A stretch of 64,000 bases of DNA from NCBI GenBank assembly GCA_900199655.1, contig FZRE01000015.1, positions 30,526 through 94,525 on the forward strand. The letters run 5' to 3'. The stretch is from Prevotellaceae bacterium KH2P17. Lineage in GTDB: Bacteria; Bacteroidota; Bacteroidia; Bacteroidales; Bacteroidaceae. Below the pieces are notes generated by a model. It was given only the letters and a program-made list of their open reading frames with translations, was not told where the DNA came from and did no database searches. The translations under genes were made by a program, and so were the position numbers. This document shows, piece by piece, positions 17,644 to 26,700 of the stretch; within the stretch, counting starts at the first letter, position 1; every line of letters begins with the position of its first letter.

Positions 17644-18183
17644 ATGACGGAGCAGCAGATACTGAAGGCATGGAAACATGACAGCCGCGGAGCGATGAGG
17701 GCGCTCTACGACTGCTATGCGGGCTGTGCATGGACGGTTGCACGCCGTTATCTGGCCGACGACGGCGACGCGGAGGACGTAATTCAGGACTCGTTCCTCA
17801 AGGTCTACGACCACATAGGCCGCTTCAGCTACCGCGGCGAGGGCTCACTCAGGAGCTGGCTCATGAGCATCGTGGTCCACGAAGCCATCGACCTGCTCAA
17901 GCGCAGGCAGCGTTTGGTGTTCACGGAGCAGCCCATCGAGACCGGCGAAACGGCCGACCCGCAGCCTGCCAACGTGCCCATAGAGGCGCTGCTGGCCATG
18001 ATACGCCGCCTGCCTGCGGGCTACAGGGCGGTATTTAACCTCTACGTGTTCGAGCAACAGAGCCACCGAGAGATTGCCGATACGCTCGGCATCAAGGAAA
18101 GTAGCTCGGCTTCTCAATTCCACAGAGCCCGGAAAATGCTGGCTCAGATGATAAACGAATATACGAAAACAAAAGAACGATGA
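17644..18183 (+). CDS. ECF-type RNA polymerase sigma factor
   Basis: A 179-residue sigma-70 factor with only regions 2 and 4. Region 2 is YDCYAGCAWTVARRYLADDGDAEDVIQDSFLKVY, the classic ECF pattern. Region 4 is LPAGYRAVFNLYVFEQQSHREIADTLGI with the recognition helix following (ESSSASQFHRARKML). It would direct RNA polymerase to envelope-stress or uptake genes. The stop overlaps the start of the next gene (ATGA), so the two are translationally coupled. That gene occupies the place of an anti-sigma factor. Confidence 0.92.
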   Translation: MTEQQILKAWKHDSRGAMRALYDCYAGCAWTVARRYLADDGDAEDVIQDSFLKVYDHIGRFSYRGEGSLRSWLMSIVVHEAIDLLKRRQRLVFTEQPIETGETADPQPANVPIEALLAMIRRLPAGYRAVFNLYVFEQQSHREIADTLGIKESSSASQFHRARKMLAQMINEYTKTKER

Positions 18184-19433
18184 AGCAAGACTGGACAGAT
18201 GAACTCAGAAAGCGGATGGGCAGCCATCACGCCGAGGCGCCGGCAGAACTCCGCGCGCGGCTGGATGCTGCCCTCGACGAGCACCTGCGCCGCCGTGCCA
18301 TGATAGTGCGGCTGCGCCGGTTGCTGGCCGCTGCCGCCGTGGTTGGCGTCATCTCGCTGGGCGCGGTCTGGCTGTTGCCGTCGCAGCAGGAGCCCGTCGT
18401 GGGCCACAAGGCCGGCGGCCGGCAGCCGGAGCAGCCTGTTCCGGCCCCTTCATCGTTGCCGAAATCAGATACCGGCGCACCCGTGCAGGACGGTTCCCCG
18501 CTCCTGGCCAGGCTGCACGAAGCCCTCACCCGGCGCGCGGCAGCCGTGCAGCCAAGGGCTCCGCAGCATGCTGCCGACGGCCGGCAGGAGCCCCTCTTGG
18601 CGCAGCAAGGCAGCGGGCACGACAGCCGGAACACGCCCGGCGGCCAGCCGGAAGCCACCCCCGTGCAGCCCGAAGGCCACGAACAGAGCCGCCAGAAGCC
18701 CCAACGCAGCCAGCCGCAACCCGCCGGCACCACGACTGCCTACGGCTACAACCGTACACGGAGGCCTGCCGAGGGCGCGCGATGGAACGTTGACCTCTAC
18801 GCCCAAAACGGCTACAACAGCAGCATGGGGGCACTGAACCAGACGGGAGTGCGCATGAGCAACGAGCTGCTGGCAAGCTACCAGCTGGCCAAACCGGCCT
18901 TGCGCGCCGACCAGCAGGAAACCGTTTACCTTGCCGGCTACAACGAGCAGACCAAGCACAGGCTGCCGCTTACGGTGGGCGTAACGGTGAGCTACCGCCT
19001 CAACGGGCGCTGGGCGGTTGAGTCGGGTGTGGTGTACAGCTATCTGTCATCAGACTTTACGCAGGTTATGCGCGATGCCCAGGTAACGCGCGAGCAGCGC
19101 CTGCAGTACGTTGGCGTGCCGCTGGGGCTGCGTTACACGCTGTGGGACAGCAGGCATCTCAGCGTCTACGCCACGGGCGGAGGACAGGTAGACTTCAACG
19201 TAAAGGCGCAGTCGGAAACCGGCGGCGTGAAGACCGGGATGAAGAAAGACCGTCCGCAGTGGTCGGCCCAGATGGGTGTGGGCGCGCAGTACAACCTCAA
19301 CAGCCAGATTGGTGTGTACGTGGAGCCGGGCGGCAAGTACGAGTTCAACAACCACAGCGGCATCCGGAGCGCCTGGACCGATAAGCCCTGGAACCTGAAC
19401 CTCAAGGTGGGACTGCGCTGGAACATCAAGTAA
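18180..19433 (+). CDS. Predicted anti-sigma-like protein with C-terminal outer-membrane barrel
   Basis: A 417-residue protein of unusual layout. Residues 1-46 are charged and cytoplasmic (DELRKRMGSHH, AELRARLDAALDEHLRRR). Residues 48-66 form a membrane helix. Residues 70-195 are a Pro/Gln-rich low-complexity linker, and 200-417 are an outer-membrane beta-barrel with porin-like strands (GVGAQYNLNSQIGVYVEPGG, LNLKVGLRWNIK end). Both membranes could therefore be spanned by one chain. It overlaps the sigma gene by 4 nt, the usual place of an anti-sigma factor, and the short N-terminus could hold the sigma factor. Similar sigma-barrel pairs are common in Bacteroidales. The anti-sigma role is inference. 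Confidence 0.65.
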   Translation: MKQDWTDELRKRMGSHHAEAPAELRARLDAALDEHLRRRAMIVRLRRLLAAAAVVGVISLGAVWLLPSQQEPVVGHKAGGRQPEQPVPAPSSLPKSDTGAPVQDGSPLLARLHEALTRRAAAVQPRAPQHAADGRQEPLLAQQGSGHDSRNTPGGQPEATPVQPEGHEQSRQKPQRSQPQPAGTTTAYGYNRTRRPAEGARWNVDLYAQNGYNSSMGALNQTGVRMSNELLASYQLAKPALRADQQETVYLAGYNEQTKHRLPLTVGVTVSYRLNGRWAVESGVVYSYLSSDFTQVMRDAQVTREQRLQYVGVPLGLRYTLWDSRHLSVYATGGGQVDFNVKAQSETGGVKTGMKKDRPQWSAQMGVGAQYNLNSQIGVYVEPGGKYEFNNHSGIRSAWTDKPWNLNLKVGLRWNIK

Positions 19434-19490
19434 GCCCGCACTGCAAGCAGCATCGGGCAGCCTGCGGCAAACCGCCGGGGCAGCATCAGG

Positions 19491-19534
19491 GCCCTGCCGT
19501 CTGCTCCGCCAAGGAGAGGTGGCAGGGCTTTTTT
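19491..19534 (+). terminator. Terminator of the ECF sigma operon
   Basis: GCCCTGCC (19491-19498) pairs with GGCAGGGC (19521-19528), followed by TTTTTT. Confidence 0.75.
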
Positions 19535-19572
19535 CGGCCTCCGGGGCAGAGGGTGGCATGCGGCAGTTTGGG

Positions 19573-19680
19573 CGGAGCTATGCTTCGGGGCGCTTGATGC
19601 TATCGGTCAAGGAGCTTGAAGGTATCGGTCAAGGAGCTTGAAGGTATCGTTCAAGGGGCTTGAAAGGCACCTTCAAGAGC
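19573..19680. repeat. TTCAAG/CTTGAA-type intergenic repeat, copy 2
   Basis: GGAGCTATGCTTC is followed by tandem repeats of GGTATCGGTCAAGGAGCTTGAA (two to three units of 22-23 bp). It ends with AGGCACCTTCAAGAGC. Non-coding, in the 473-bp gap before sucC. Confidence 0.65.
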
Positions 19681-19869
19681 GTCGTTTGTATCTATCTGAA
19701 AATCAACAACTTACGAAATGCGTTTTTGGAGCTCATCTGATAGCCTGCGGCAGGCTCGTTTCCGTGCCGCCGGTACGCTGTTAACGCAGCGGCGGCAGCG
19801 GCCGGCGGAATTTTAAGTGGCGGCAGGATAATCTTTCGTTTTTTTCTTTTCACATTCCGAAAAAAGCCT

Positions 19870-19877
19870 TATATTTG
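19870..19877 (+). promoter_or_regulatory. -7 promoter element of sucCD
   Basis: TATATTTG stands 29 nt before the sucC ATG, with TTTT at the -33 position after a 19-bp spacer. Confidence 0.6.
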
Positions 19878-19906
19878 TGCCATTGTTCTAAACTAATGTT
19901 ATTACT

Positions 19907-21046
19907 ATGAAGGTTCATGAATACCAGGCAAAAGCTTTTTTTGCAAGTTATCAACTACCCGTTGACCACAGCATCCTGTGCCGTACCGCCGACGAGGCCG
20001 TAGCGGCATTCCGACAGCTGGGCACCGAGAAGGCCGTAGTCAAGGCGCAAGTGCACACCGGAGGCCGGGGAAAGGCCGGAGGCGTGAAGGTTGCCACGGG
20101 CGAAGAGCAGGTGCGGCAGTATGCCTCGCAGATTTTAGGAATGAATATCAAGGGCTTCACCGTTGACAGAGTTCTCGTTGGCGAGGCCGTTGACATTGCA
20201 TCGGAGTTCTATGTGAGCATACTCATAGACCGCAAGAGCAAGTCGCCGCTCCTCATGCTCAGCCGAGAAGGCGGCATGGACATAGAGCAGGTGGCGCGCG
20301 AAACACCGGAGAAGATAGAGAAAATAGCCATAGATCCGCTCGTGGGCATGACCGACTATCTGGCGAGGGAGGCTGCTTTCAAGCTCTTCGACGACATGCA
20401 GCTCGTTAAACAGGCCGTGCCGGTGTTCAAAAACCTATACCGCCTCTTTGTTGAAAAGGACGCCTCGCTGGCCGAAATCAACCCGTTGGTGGTCACGAAG
20501 GACGGCCGGCTGAAGGCCATTGATGCCAAGATGACCTTCGACAACAATGCCCTGTACCGCCATCCCGACGTGTTCGAACTCTTTGAACCCACCGACGACG
20601 AGCGCAAGGAGCAGGAAGCCAAGGACAAGGGGTTCAGCTACGTGAACCTGGGTGGCACCATAGGCTGCATGGTTAACGGTGCAGGACTGGCCATGGCCAC
20701 CATGGACATGATTAAACTATATGGCGGCGACCCGGCTAACTTCCTCGACATAGGCGGCTCATCGAACCCCGAGAAGATTGTGGAAGCCATGAAGCTGCTG
20801 CTCAGCGACAAGCATGTAAAGGTGGTGCTCATCAACATCTTCGGCGGCATTACGCGCTGCGACGACGTGGCCCAGGGCCTCATCGAGGCCTTCCGGCTCA
20901 TCAAGACCGACGTTCCTATCGTCATCCGGCTTACCGGAACCAATGAGGCAGAGGGCCGCAAGCTGCTCGAAGGCACCCATTTTACAGTAGGTACAAGCAT
21001 GGCGGACGCCGGACACAAGGCCGTGGAGCTGGCCGGCAAGCTGTAG
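19907..21046 (+). CDS. sucC: Succinyl-CoA synthetase (ADP-forming), beta subunit
   Basis: SucC joins with SucD to interconvert succinyl-CoA and succinate with ADP/ATP. In Prevotella-like anaerobes it serves the succinate and propionate branch. The 379-residue length is normal. The ATP-grasp start MKVHEYQAKAFF, the nucleotide loop KAQVHTGGRGKAGGV, and the C-terminal CoA-ligase part with INIFGGITRCDDVAQG and TGTNEAEGRKLL are present. Metal ligands lie in LAEINPLVV and AIDAKMTFD. It has its own promoter, and sucD follows after 90 bp. Confidence 0.96.
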   Translation: MKVHEYQAKAFFASYQLPVDHSILCRTADEAVAAFRQLGTEKAVVKAQVHTGGRGKAGGVKVATGEEQVRQYASQILGMNIKGFTVDRVLVGEAVDIASEFYVSILIDRKSKSPLLMLSREGGMDIEQVARETPEKIEKIAIDPLVGMTDYLAREAAFKLFDDMQLVKQAVPVFKNLYRLFVEKDASLAEINPLVVTKDGRLKAIDAKMTFDNNALYRHPDVFELFEPTDDERKEQEAKDKGFSYVNLGGTIGCMVNGAGLAMATMDMIKLYGGDPANFLDIGGSSNPEKIVEAMKLLLSDKHVKVVLINIFGGITRCDDVAQGLIEAFRLIKTDVPIVIRLTGTNEAEGRKLLEGTHFTVGTSMADAGHKAVELAGKL

Positions 21047-21136
21047 GAAGCAGCCCTCCGGCGGCCCTGCTGCCAAGGAGCACGGGCCGCGGAGAAAGGT
21101 AAATAACTGATTATTGATGATTAAAGACAATTTGAA

Positions 21137-22009
21137 ATGAGCATACTGATAAACAAGAATACCCGACTGATTGTTCAGGGAATAACCGGTCGCGACGGCA
21201 GCTTCCATGCTGCCAAGATGAAAAACTACGGTACCAACGTTGTTGGAGGCACCTCGCCGGGCAAAGCCGGGCAAACAGTAGAGGGCATACCCGTGTTCAA
21301 CACCGTGAAGGATGCTGTGCGCGCAACGGGTGCCAACACCTCTGTTATCTTCGTGCCGGCACCCTTTGCCAAGGATGCCATGATGGAGGCAGCCGACGGA
21401 GGCATCAAACTCATCATCTGTATCACCGAAGGCGTGCCCGTAATTGACGCCGTCGAAGCCCAGCGCTACATCCGCATGAAGGGCGCACAGCTGATAGGTC
21501 CCAACTGTCCGGGCCTCATCTCGCCCGATGAAAGCATGGTAGGCATCATGCCGACCAACATCTTCAGGAAAGGCGGAACGGGCGTCATCAGCCGCAGCGG
21601 CACGCTGACGTACGAGGTGGTGTACAACCTCACGCAGGCCGGACTGGGCCAGTCAACGGCCGTAGGCGTAGGAGGCGACCCCGTGGTGGGCCTCTATTTC
21701 GAGGATTTACTGCAGATGTTTGAGGACGATCCAGATACTGACAGCATCGCGATGATAGGCGAGATAGGCGGCGATGCAGAGGAGCGAGCCGCCCGGTTCA
21801 TCAAAGAACACGTCACCAAGCCCGTTGCCGTGTTCGTTTCCGGCCGCCAGGCGCCCCCGGGTAAGCAGATGGGGCACGCCGGAGCCATCATATCAAGCGG
21901 CTCGGGCACCGCTGCCGAGAAGATTGCTGCTTTCGAGGCAGCAGGCGTACCGGTAGCAAACGAGACCAGCGAGATACCGGAACTGCTGAAAAAACAGCTG
22001 AACCGGTAA
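21137..22009 (+). CDS. sucD: Succinyl-CoA synthetase, alpha subunit
   Basis: SucD binds CoA and carries the phosphohistidine of the reaction. The 290-residue protein shows the Rossmann start [16 protein letters not shown], the CoA loop [29 protein letters not shown], and the phosphohistidine segment [18 protein letters not shown]. All signature positions are intact. It follows sucC, and a strong hairpin terminator ends the two-gene transcript 5 nt past the stop. Confidence 0.96.
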   Translation: MSILINKNTRLIVQGITGRDGSFHAAKMKNYGTNVVGGTSPGKAGQTVEGIPVFNTVKDAVRATGANTSVIFVPAPFAKDAMMEAADGGIKLIICITEGVPVIDAVEAQRYIRMKGAQLIGPNCPGLISPDESMVGIMPTNIFRKGGTGVISRSGTLTYEVVYNLTQAGLGQSTAVGVGGDPVVGLYFEDLLQMFEDDPDTDSIAMIGEIGGDAEERAARFIKEHVTKPVAVFVSGRQAPPGKQMGHAGAIISSGSGTAAEKIAAFEAAGVPVANETSEIPELLKKQLNR

Positions 22010-22013
22010 CGTG

Positions 22014-22052
22014 AAAAGGCTCTCTACCCGCTGGGGTAAAGAGCCTTTTCTT
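22014..22052 (+). terminator. Terminator of sucCD
   Basis: AAAAGGCTCT (22014-22023) and AGAGCCTTTT (22040-22049) form a 10-bp stem with T-rich tail TTTTCTTCG. Confidence 0.8.
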
Positions 22053-22108
22053 CGTTTGGTGGAATAAACCGCCCGCTCCTGTCGGGGCAGGCAGTATGGC
22101 CGGTGGCC

Positions 22109-22627
22109 TTACTTGAGATTGAACTTGTAGCCTACCGTGAACTGGAACACGCTGTTCTTGCTGTCTGCCCAGTCAGCTACTTTGGTCACGCCGAAGTTGT
22201 AACGGGCGTCAAACACAAAGCGGTTCACTTCGTAAGAGACACCTACGGGGATGGCCAAGTCAACGGATTTGATGCCCGAAATATCGTCATCGCTTACGTT
22301 AAAGCCCGGTTGAAGACCCAACTTAACGGCCAGTCCGCGCGTTACATACACGTTGGCCAGGATGGGAGCATTGATGTAGTTCAGCTTGGCGTCGTCTTCA
22401 CCCTGCATGGAGTACAGTGCACCGGCGGTCAGACTAAAGATATCAGTGAGCTGGAACTCAAATTCAGCACCCGTGACGAGGCCTATACGCGAGTCGCCCG
22501 GGGAGTCCGTGAGGTCTGCTACATTGAGTCCGATTTTAGGTTGGATAGTAATGGAACCAACCCTGTGCTGTGCGAAAGCCGTTACTGATGCCAACATCAC
22601 CACTGCCATTAATACAATCTTCTTCAT
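22109..22627 (-). CDS. Small outer-membrane beta-barrel (porin-family) protein
   Basis: A 172-residue protein with a signal peptide (MKKIVLMAVVMLASVTAFAQ) and an eight-strand-like barrel: QPKIGLNVADL, FSLTAGALYSMQG, YINAPILANVYV, LAVKLGLQPGFNV, ending VGYKFNLK with the usual C-terminal aromatic strand. It matches the PorT/OmpX-like porin family of Bacteroidetes, mostly of unknown role. It is paralogous to the gene at 22924-23523. Each has its own TATATTTG promoter element (here 22703-22710, minus strand). The 296-bp gap between them contains only this promoter and weak CTTGAA-type words. Confidence 0.8.
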   Translation of the reverse strand: MKKIVLMAVVMLASVTAFAQHRVGSITIQPKIGLNVADLTDSPGDSRIGLVTGAEFEFQLTDIFSLTAGALYSMQGEDDAKLNYINAPILANVYVTRGLAVKLGLQPGFNVSDDDISGIKSVDLAIPVGVSYEVNRFVFDARYNFGVTKVADWADSKNSVFQFTVGYKFNLK

Positions 22628-22794
22628 AATTCTCTGTTCTTTTTATAATGTTAATATTCTTGGACCTGACGGTCCGTTACCTTTAAAATTTTAATACCTG
22701 TGCAAATATAAGCCTATTTTTCGTTGTAACAAGTGTTTTTTTAATTAAAATTGTTTATTTAAAGTATTTTATATCTACGCCGGAGCCTGTCAGC

Positions 22795-22840
22795 ACGGCG
22801 CCTGAAGGGCATGAACAAGGAGCTTGAACGGTACCTCTTC
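22795..22840. repeat. TTCAAG/CTTGAA-type repeat, degenerate copy 3
   Basis: CCTGAAGGGCATGAACAAGG and AGCTTGAACGGTACC share words with the better-preserved copies. The match is weak. Confidence 0.35.
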
Positions 22841-22923
22841 CGGAGTGCCCGTAAATAAACGGAAAGTCCGCCTGCCTCTCCTTGCGGAGCGACAGGCGGA
22901 CAGCTGTGTATCAAGAGCTTGTT

Positions 22924-23523
22924 TTAGAGGTCGAACTTGTAGCCGAGCGTAATCTGGAAAACGCTGTTCTTAGCGTCCGAACCGTCAAATACTTTGGTCA
23001 AGCCCCAGTTGTAACGGGCGTCGAGCACTACGTTGTTGTACTCGTAAGACAGGCCTACAGGGATGGAGAAGTCTACCGACTTGGCGTCGAGTTCAGCCTT
23101 CTCGTCAACATCACCGATAACGGTCTTGCCGCTGAAGGTCTGCTTGCTGTTCACGTTAAAGCCCGGTTGGATGCCCAGCTTCACGGCCAGCCCCTTCACG
23201 ACATATACGTTGGCCATGATAGGTACGTTGATATAGTCGAGCTTGGTGGTTGTTTTGATGTTCTGTTTCAGAATAGTCCGGTCATACTTAGAGCCCTGCA
23301 TGGAGTATATAGCGCCACCGGAAAGGCTGAAGATGTCGCTTACCTGATACTCTAACTCGGCTCCGGCGGCCAGTCCTATACGTGAGTCGGCGTTGTCGAG
23401 TTCGGTCAGGTTAGCCACGTTCATGCCAACCTTGGGCTGCAGAGTAAACGAACCTACAGCGTGCTGAGCACTTGCTGCAACTGATGAGAGCAGTACTACT
23501 GCCATTAACATAATCTTTTTCAT
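22924..23523 (-). CDS. Small outer-membrane beta-barrel (porin-family) protein, paralogue
   Basis: A 199-residue barrel with signal peptide ending AASAQ. It follows the neighbouring 172-residue protein strand by strand (QPKVGMNVANL, FSLSGGAIYSMQG, YINVPIMANVYVV, LGIQPGFNV, ARYNWGLTKVFDGSDAKNSVFQ), so the two arose by tandem duplication. This copy has longer loops after strand 3 (a TILKQNIKTTTK loop) and strand 5 (GKTVIGDVDEKAEL), where outer-membrane proteins usually vary. A Met directly before the chosen start is equally possible. Promoter element TATATTTG lies at 23598-23605 on the minus strand. Confidence 0.8.
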   Translation of the reverse strand: MKKIMLMAVVLLSSVAASAQHAVGSFTLQPKVGMNVANLTELDNADSRIGLAAGAELEYQVSDIFSLSGGAIYSMQGSKYDRTILKQNIKTTTKLDYINVPIMANVYVVKGLAVKLGIQPGFNVNSKQTFSGKTVIGDVDEKAELDAKSVDFSIPVGLSYEYNNVVLDARYNWGLTKVFDGSDAKNSVFQITLGYKFDL

Positions 23524-23716
23524 CATTCAAAAGTTTTTATTAAGTTCATGTTTTTAGGGCTTCATCGGCCCTGTTGTTGTTTCGTTTCAACGGGTGCAAA
23601 TATATTTCGAAACTTTGAAAGCCACAAGGGTTTTGCAAAAAAAATACTTAAAACAGGCCATTTATAGGGAAACAGCACCCTTAGTAGGGTGTTTTCCCCC
23701 GCCTGATAGGGATTTC

Positions 23717-26700
23717 CTATACCTTATTAATATAGCCCCCGCGCTGGCGGATGTGGGCTATCAGGGCGGCAAAGAGCGCGTTACGGCCCAGCAAACGGGG
23801 GTTCCCGGTCAGTATGAGCTGCTTGCGGGCCCGCGTAATGGCTACGTTGAGCTTGCGGTCTATGGTGTGTCCGGCCTCAACGAAGCTGTTGGCGGTCAGG
23901 AAATCGAGCTGGTAAAGGTGCTTGATGGTGAAGGAGTAGATGATGATGTCGCGCTGGCTGCCCTGGTAACGCTCCACGGTATCGATGCTGATGCGTTCCA
24001 GCTGGGGCGTCCCAAGCCGCTCTATGTGCTTGCGTATCATGGCTATCTGGTTGCGGTAGGGCACGATTACGCCCACTGTACGGTCGGCATCGAAGGCCTG
24101 TCCGTAAAATCTGTGGATGCGGCGGAGCATGTCGGCCACGATGGCAGCTTCCTCTTCGTTCACCTTGTCGCCTGTTCCGTCAGTCTCATCACTGGCCGAC
24201 GGGATGAACAACAGCCGGTTGCTCTTGAGCCGCTGGTCCATTTCGTCCTCGGCGGGGAGCGTGTAGGGCAGCTCCGTTTCAAGCTGATGGGCCAGCGGAA
24301 CGGGCTCCAGACGCTCGCTGAAGTAGAACATCCGGTTCGGAAACTCGGCTATCGCGGGGTGCATGCGGCCCTGTTTGCGCAGTATTCCGATAAAGTCGGT
24401 GCGGCCGCTGCGCTGTTCCGTGCGGATTAACCGCTCGAAGAGGGAGTTCCGGCAGTTGTCAAGACCGATGCCGAGCAATAGCGACTCGCTCACTGCCGAC
24501 TCCCTTTCGTCCTGCTGAACCACTGCAGGCAGCTGCTTGTAGTCGCCTATGAGGATGAATTTGGCTATGTTCTGGGGGGTGGTGGGTGATGGGTGATGGG
24601 TGTTAAGGGCTGGGTGATGGGTGATGGGTGATGGGTGATGGGAAGCCAAAAGGCCGATGATGTTGGGTTCGAGTATCTGACTGGCCTCGTCGATGATGGC
24701 CAGGTCGAAGCGTTTAAGCGCGAAGATGAACGGCCGGGAGACAAGCATGGAGGTGGTGCTGACGATGACCTGCGTTGCCAGAATGCGCTCGCGCAGGGCT
24801 TCGAGGGTAGGATGCTCGGCCACGATGCTGCCTATCAGATGGCTTCGGAACTTGCTGTCGCACGAGAACTCGTTGCCTATGCGGATGAAGTTGATGCCTG
24901 CCAAGACCAGCATATCGCAGATTTCGTCCACTGCCCGGTTGGTGTAACTCATCAAAAGCAGTGATGCAGCGCTGCCGCGTGAGGCCAGCGCCTCCCTTAC
25001 CATGAACTGCAGGGCCATCGAGGTCTTGCCTGTGCCGGGCGGGCCCACCAGCAGGAAGTAGTCAAGAGCTTGCTTGGCACGCAGCAGCATGTCGTCGTAA
25101 TCGGCACTGTAGCTGCGGGTCAGCGTGCGCGAGGCATCCCTCCGCGGCTCGCGCTGGCCCAGCAGGAGGTCGCGGCAGGGCTGCGGTGCCGTCATCAACT
25201 CGTGCAGGGAGAACACTGCGCTGCTGCCTCCGGCGTCGCTGCCGGCATGCTCTATGGCGAAGAGAGGCTTGAAGCCGGCTGCCGAAAGCGGCATTCGCTC
25301 TATCACGTCGGGGTTCTGCAGGCCGTCGGTAAGGTGGAGCGTGAGCGTTGCCGTATGTATTTCTTCCATCACGGCCTTGTACAGAAAGCTCTTCCTCACG
25401 TCGGGTTCTTGTCCCGGTCGGTAGGCATAGAGGTACACCATGTCGCCGGGACGGAAGTTGGGCAGGAAGTCTTCGCCCTGTGCAGGTACGCTCAGCGTGA
25501 GGGTATCGTAGCCGTTGAAGCCGCTGCTGCGTTCCTTCCGGCTGATGGTGAGCCCGGTGTAGATGTTGCCGGAGTCGCGTTTCTCGGCCGTGGGCATGCT
25601 CCACAGGTCGGCCATGCTGGTGCCCTGACTGCCCGGACCGCCCGTTTTGGCCACCACGAGTTCGGCCGTCACGAAGCGCATCATGCGGCAGAAGTAGGCC
25701 CGTTCCAGCTCCGAGAGGTGCTGCAGGGGGGCCGTCACGGCCTCCAGTTGCGGCCGGAGAAAGGTCTCGTAGAAGTATCCTTGCATGCCGGCAGTGTTCA
25801 GCGCGGCCGGCGTAAGTGCGGGCAAGAGGGCCTCCATGCCCTCTTGGGCGATGCAATACTCGCCTGCCACGATGCGGTTACGCAGTTTGATGGCCTCGTA
25901 GAAGAGCTCATCGTAGGCGTGTTCTTCGATGAGTCCGCGCTCCAGAGGATAGCGGGAGTACATGAGATAGCTGTCTACGTGCTCCTTGCTGACCCCGAAG
26001 TTGTAGCGCAACACGCCCAGGTAGAGCAGCATCTGCACGAAGTGCTTCTCCAGATGCTGTGCTCCGTGGTTGCTGAAGTTGCGCTCTATGTAGATACTCT
26101 TGCCCGATTTCTGCTCTACCAGCAGCCGGAGGTCGGTCGTAAGGAGGTCTACGCGCCCCTGGAGTCCCAGCTTCTCGCATACAAAAGAGGGCTCCAGCAG
26201 CGCCTGCCTGCGGTCGTGAGAGCGGAAGAGGTCGGCCGTCATCAGCCTGATGTTCTCCACCTGGCGGGCCGCCTCGGCCTTGAAAGCCACCGGGTCCAGG
26301 TCTTCGCAGGTGGCGTACTCCATCGCTTTCTCCCTGAAGTTGCTCCTCACGGTGTCCTGCATGTCGTAGCGGGGGTTGTTGATGATGTCGTCCAGCGCGC
26401 TGCCGGCAAAGTTTCCGAGCACCGTGTGGCGGGTGTTGGGCTTGGCCTTCATGCGGTTCACGGTGTAGAGGAGCGGATGGTGGCCGTAGTCCTCGAAGCA
26501 GGCAGCCAGCGCGCTGATATCTATCAGGTAGTCTGGTTCTGCCACCACGAGCCTGGGTACGAGCCTGCGGCCGGCCTGCTCACAGCCCAACAGGTTCAGT
26601 TGCATGCCTTCGCGCAGCAGGCGGGGCAGGTAGCTCAGGTCTGCAAACTGTCTGCGGTTGGCTATATCCACTTCGATGGTGGTGTGCGCGGCGTCGATGT

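Noticed and set aside
22010..23720. Riboswitches or leader RNAs before the porin genes, sucC or guaB
   Set aside because: The leaders are short and no known aptamer pattern was recognised.
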